Assembly (NCBI GenBank): GCA_934307185.1
Contig: CAKRCJ010000144.1
Coordinates: 1-6,126 of the forward strand
Direction of reading: 5' to 3'
Length of the DNA stretch: 6,126 bases
From: an uncultured Roseburia sp.
GTDB lineage: Bacteria > Bacillota > Clostridia > Lachnospirales > Lachnospiraceae
A model generated the notes under the pieces. That model made no database searches and was not told the DNA's origin. It worked only from the letters and a program-made list of their open reading frames with translations. Shown piece by piece: positions 5,641-6,126 of the stretch. A program made the translations under genes and the position numbers. Position 1 is the stretch's first letter, and each line of letters starts with the position of its first letter.

Positions 5641-6126
5641 TTATTTCTTTTTGTTTGCTTTCTTTGCAGCTTTCTCTTCGTCAAGAGCTTTCTTTTCCTG
5701 TGCAAGCTCTTTGTTGGCTTTTGCAGCTTTTCTCTTTAACTTGGTTCTCCAGCTTACTTTGCCTTCCGGTTTCTCTAAAGGTCCACGCATACCGGTTACT
5801 TTTGTGATATAAATACCACTTACGGTAGCTTTGACTTCTTTTTTCAGAGGAATCATATCGAAACATGCATCATCGGCAATCAAAGTCATAACTCTTGGCC
5901 CGACTTTTGCCTTTACGATTGGAAGCTTGGAACGGCGCATAAGCTTCGGTGTCTGGTCGATGACTGCCTGTGGAAGACCGGACTCATTCAACCGCATCCG
6001 CTTCTTATCGATGATTAACATAGAAACAGTCTGTGCTGTTGCTGCAAGCTGTGCATCCTGTTCTTCTTTTCTCTTCTGAGCTTTTTTGCCAAGGAAATAT
6101 AATGCAACCATGGCGATAATCAGTAC
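5641..6126 (-). CDS. Uncharacterised membrane-anchored basic protein, 5' end missing
   Basis: I do not recognise a named family. The reading frame runs open to the window edge. The first possible in-window start (ATG complementary to 6109-6111) would cut through a hydrophobic helix, since the codons before it read VLIIA, so the true start is probably beyond 6126. The visible 161 residues have four parts. First is a membrane segment (VLIIAMVALYFLG, 1-13). Then comes a charged stretch KKAQKRKEEQDAQ. A middle region of about 32-115 has short strand-like pieces (VSMLIIDKKRMRL, LPIVKAKVGPRVMTLIAD, KATVSGIYITKV). Last is a Lys/Ala/Glu-rich helical tail (about 124-161, ending KAAKKANKKK) that may form a coiled coil or bind an acidic partner. 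The basic n-side charges after the helix suggest that the bulk faces the cytoplasm. It is convergent with the sporulation genes and ends against the shared terminator. The role is unknown. Confidence 0.8.
   Translation of the reverse strand, partial: VLIIAMVALYFLGKKAQKRKEEQDAQLAATAQTVSMLIIDKKRMRLNESGLPQAVIDQTPKLMRRSKLPIVKAKVGPRVMTLIADDACFDMIPLKKEVKATVSGIYITKVTGMRGPLEKPEGKVSWRTKLKRKAAKANKELAQEKKALDEEKAAKKANKKK

Noticed and set aside
5536..5739. Plus-strand open frame across the shared terminator
   Set aside because: It overlaps the DUF1934 end, runs through the hairpin, and is antisense to the basic tail of the minus-strand gene, giving a Phe/Leu/Cys run typical of antisense Lys codons.
5831..6079. 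Plus-strand 82-codon open frame opposite the minus-strand gene
   Set aside because: It has no ribosome binding site or domain and is antisense to a frame with better protein character that is open over the whole stretch.

Overview
The window looks like part of a spore-forming Clostridia chromosome, most likely from a Lachnospiraceae-type anaerobe. The evidence is moderately AT-rich DNA, strong AAAGGAG-type ribosome binding sites, a spore germination receptor operon, spoIIR and a DUF1934 gene. The family-level placement is inferred from protein style and gene content, because no marker gene is present.

Layout: (1) 1-675 (+) is a GntR/FadR-type regulator with an FCD ligand domain, closed by a strong intrinsic terminator at 710-742. 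(2) 765-4349 (+) is a two-gene germination receptor operon. It has a GerA-type A subunit and, 3 nt after its stop, one 691-residue protein that joins a GerB-type permease to a GerC-type lipoprotein. (3) 4452-5090 (+) is spoIIR, the forespore signal protein that triggers pro-sigma-E processing. (4) 5147-5590 (+) is a DUF1934/YwiB-like small protein. (5) A shared hairpin terminator at 5600-5639 separates this strand from a convergent gene at 5641-6126 (-). That gene encodes an uncharacterised membrane-anchored basic protein, and its 5' end lies outside the window.

How the genes fit together: the germination receptor and SpoIIR both belong to the forespore programme. SpoIIR acts early (sigma-F stage in known systems), and germination receptors are made later (sigma-G stage) and sit in the inner spore membrane. 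The A and B-C products should form one complete receptor complex with no separate C gene. The GntR regulator, the DUF1934 protein and the minus-strand gene have no evident functional tie to sporulation.

The most notable feature is the GerB-GerC fusion. The joint keeps what looks like a complete lipoprotein signal, with a basic n-region, a hydrophobic stretch and the lipobox LQGC with Cys391. Its topology would allow lipidation and cleavage of the fusion into two subunits. A second point of interest is a possible sigma-G promoter whose -10 lies in the loop of the upstream gene's terminator. No RNA genes, CRISPR arrays, insertion sequences or long repeats were seen.
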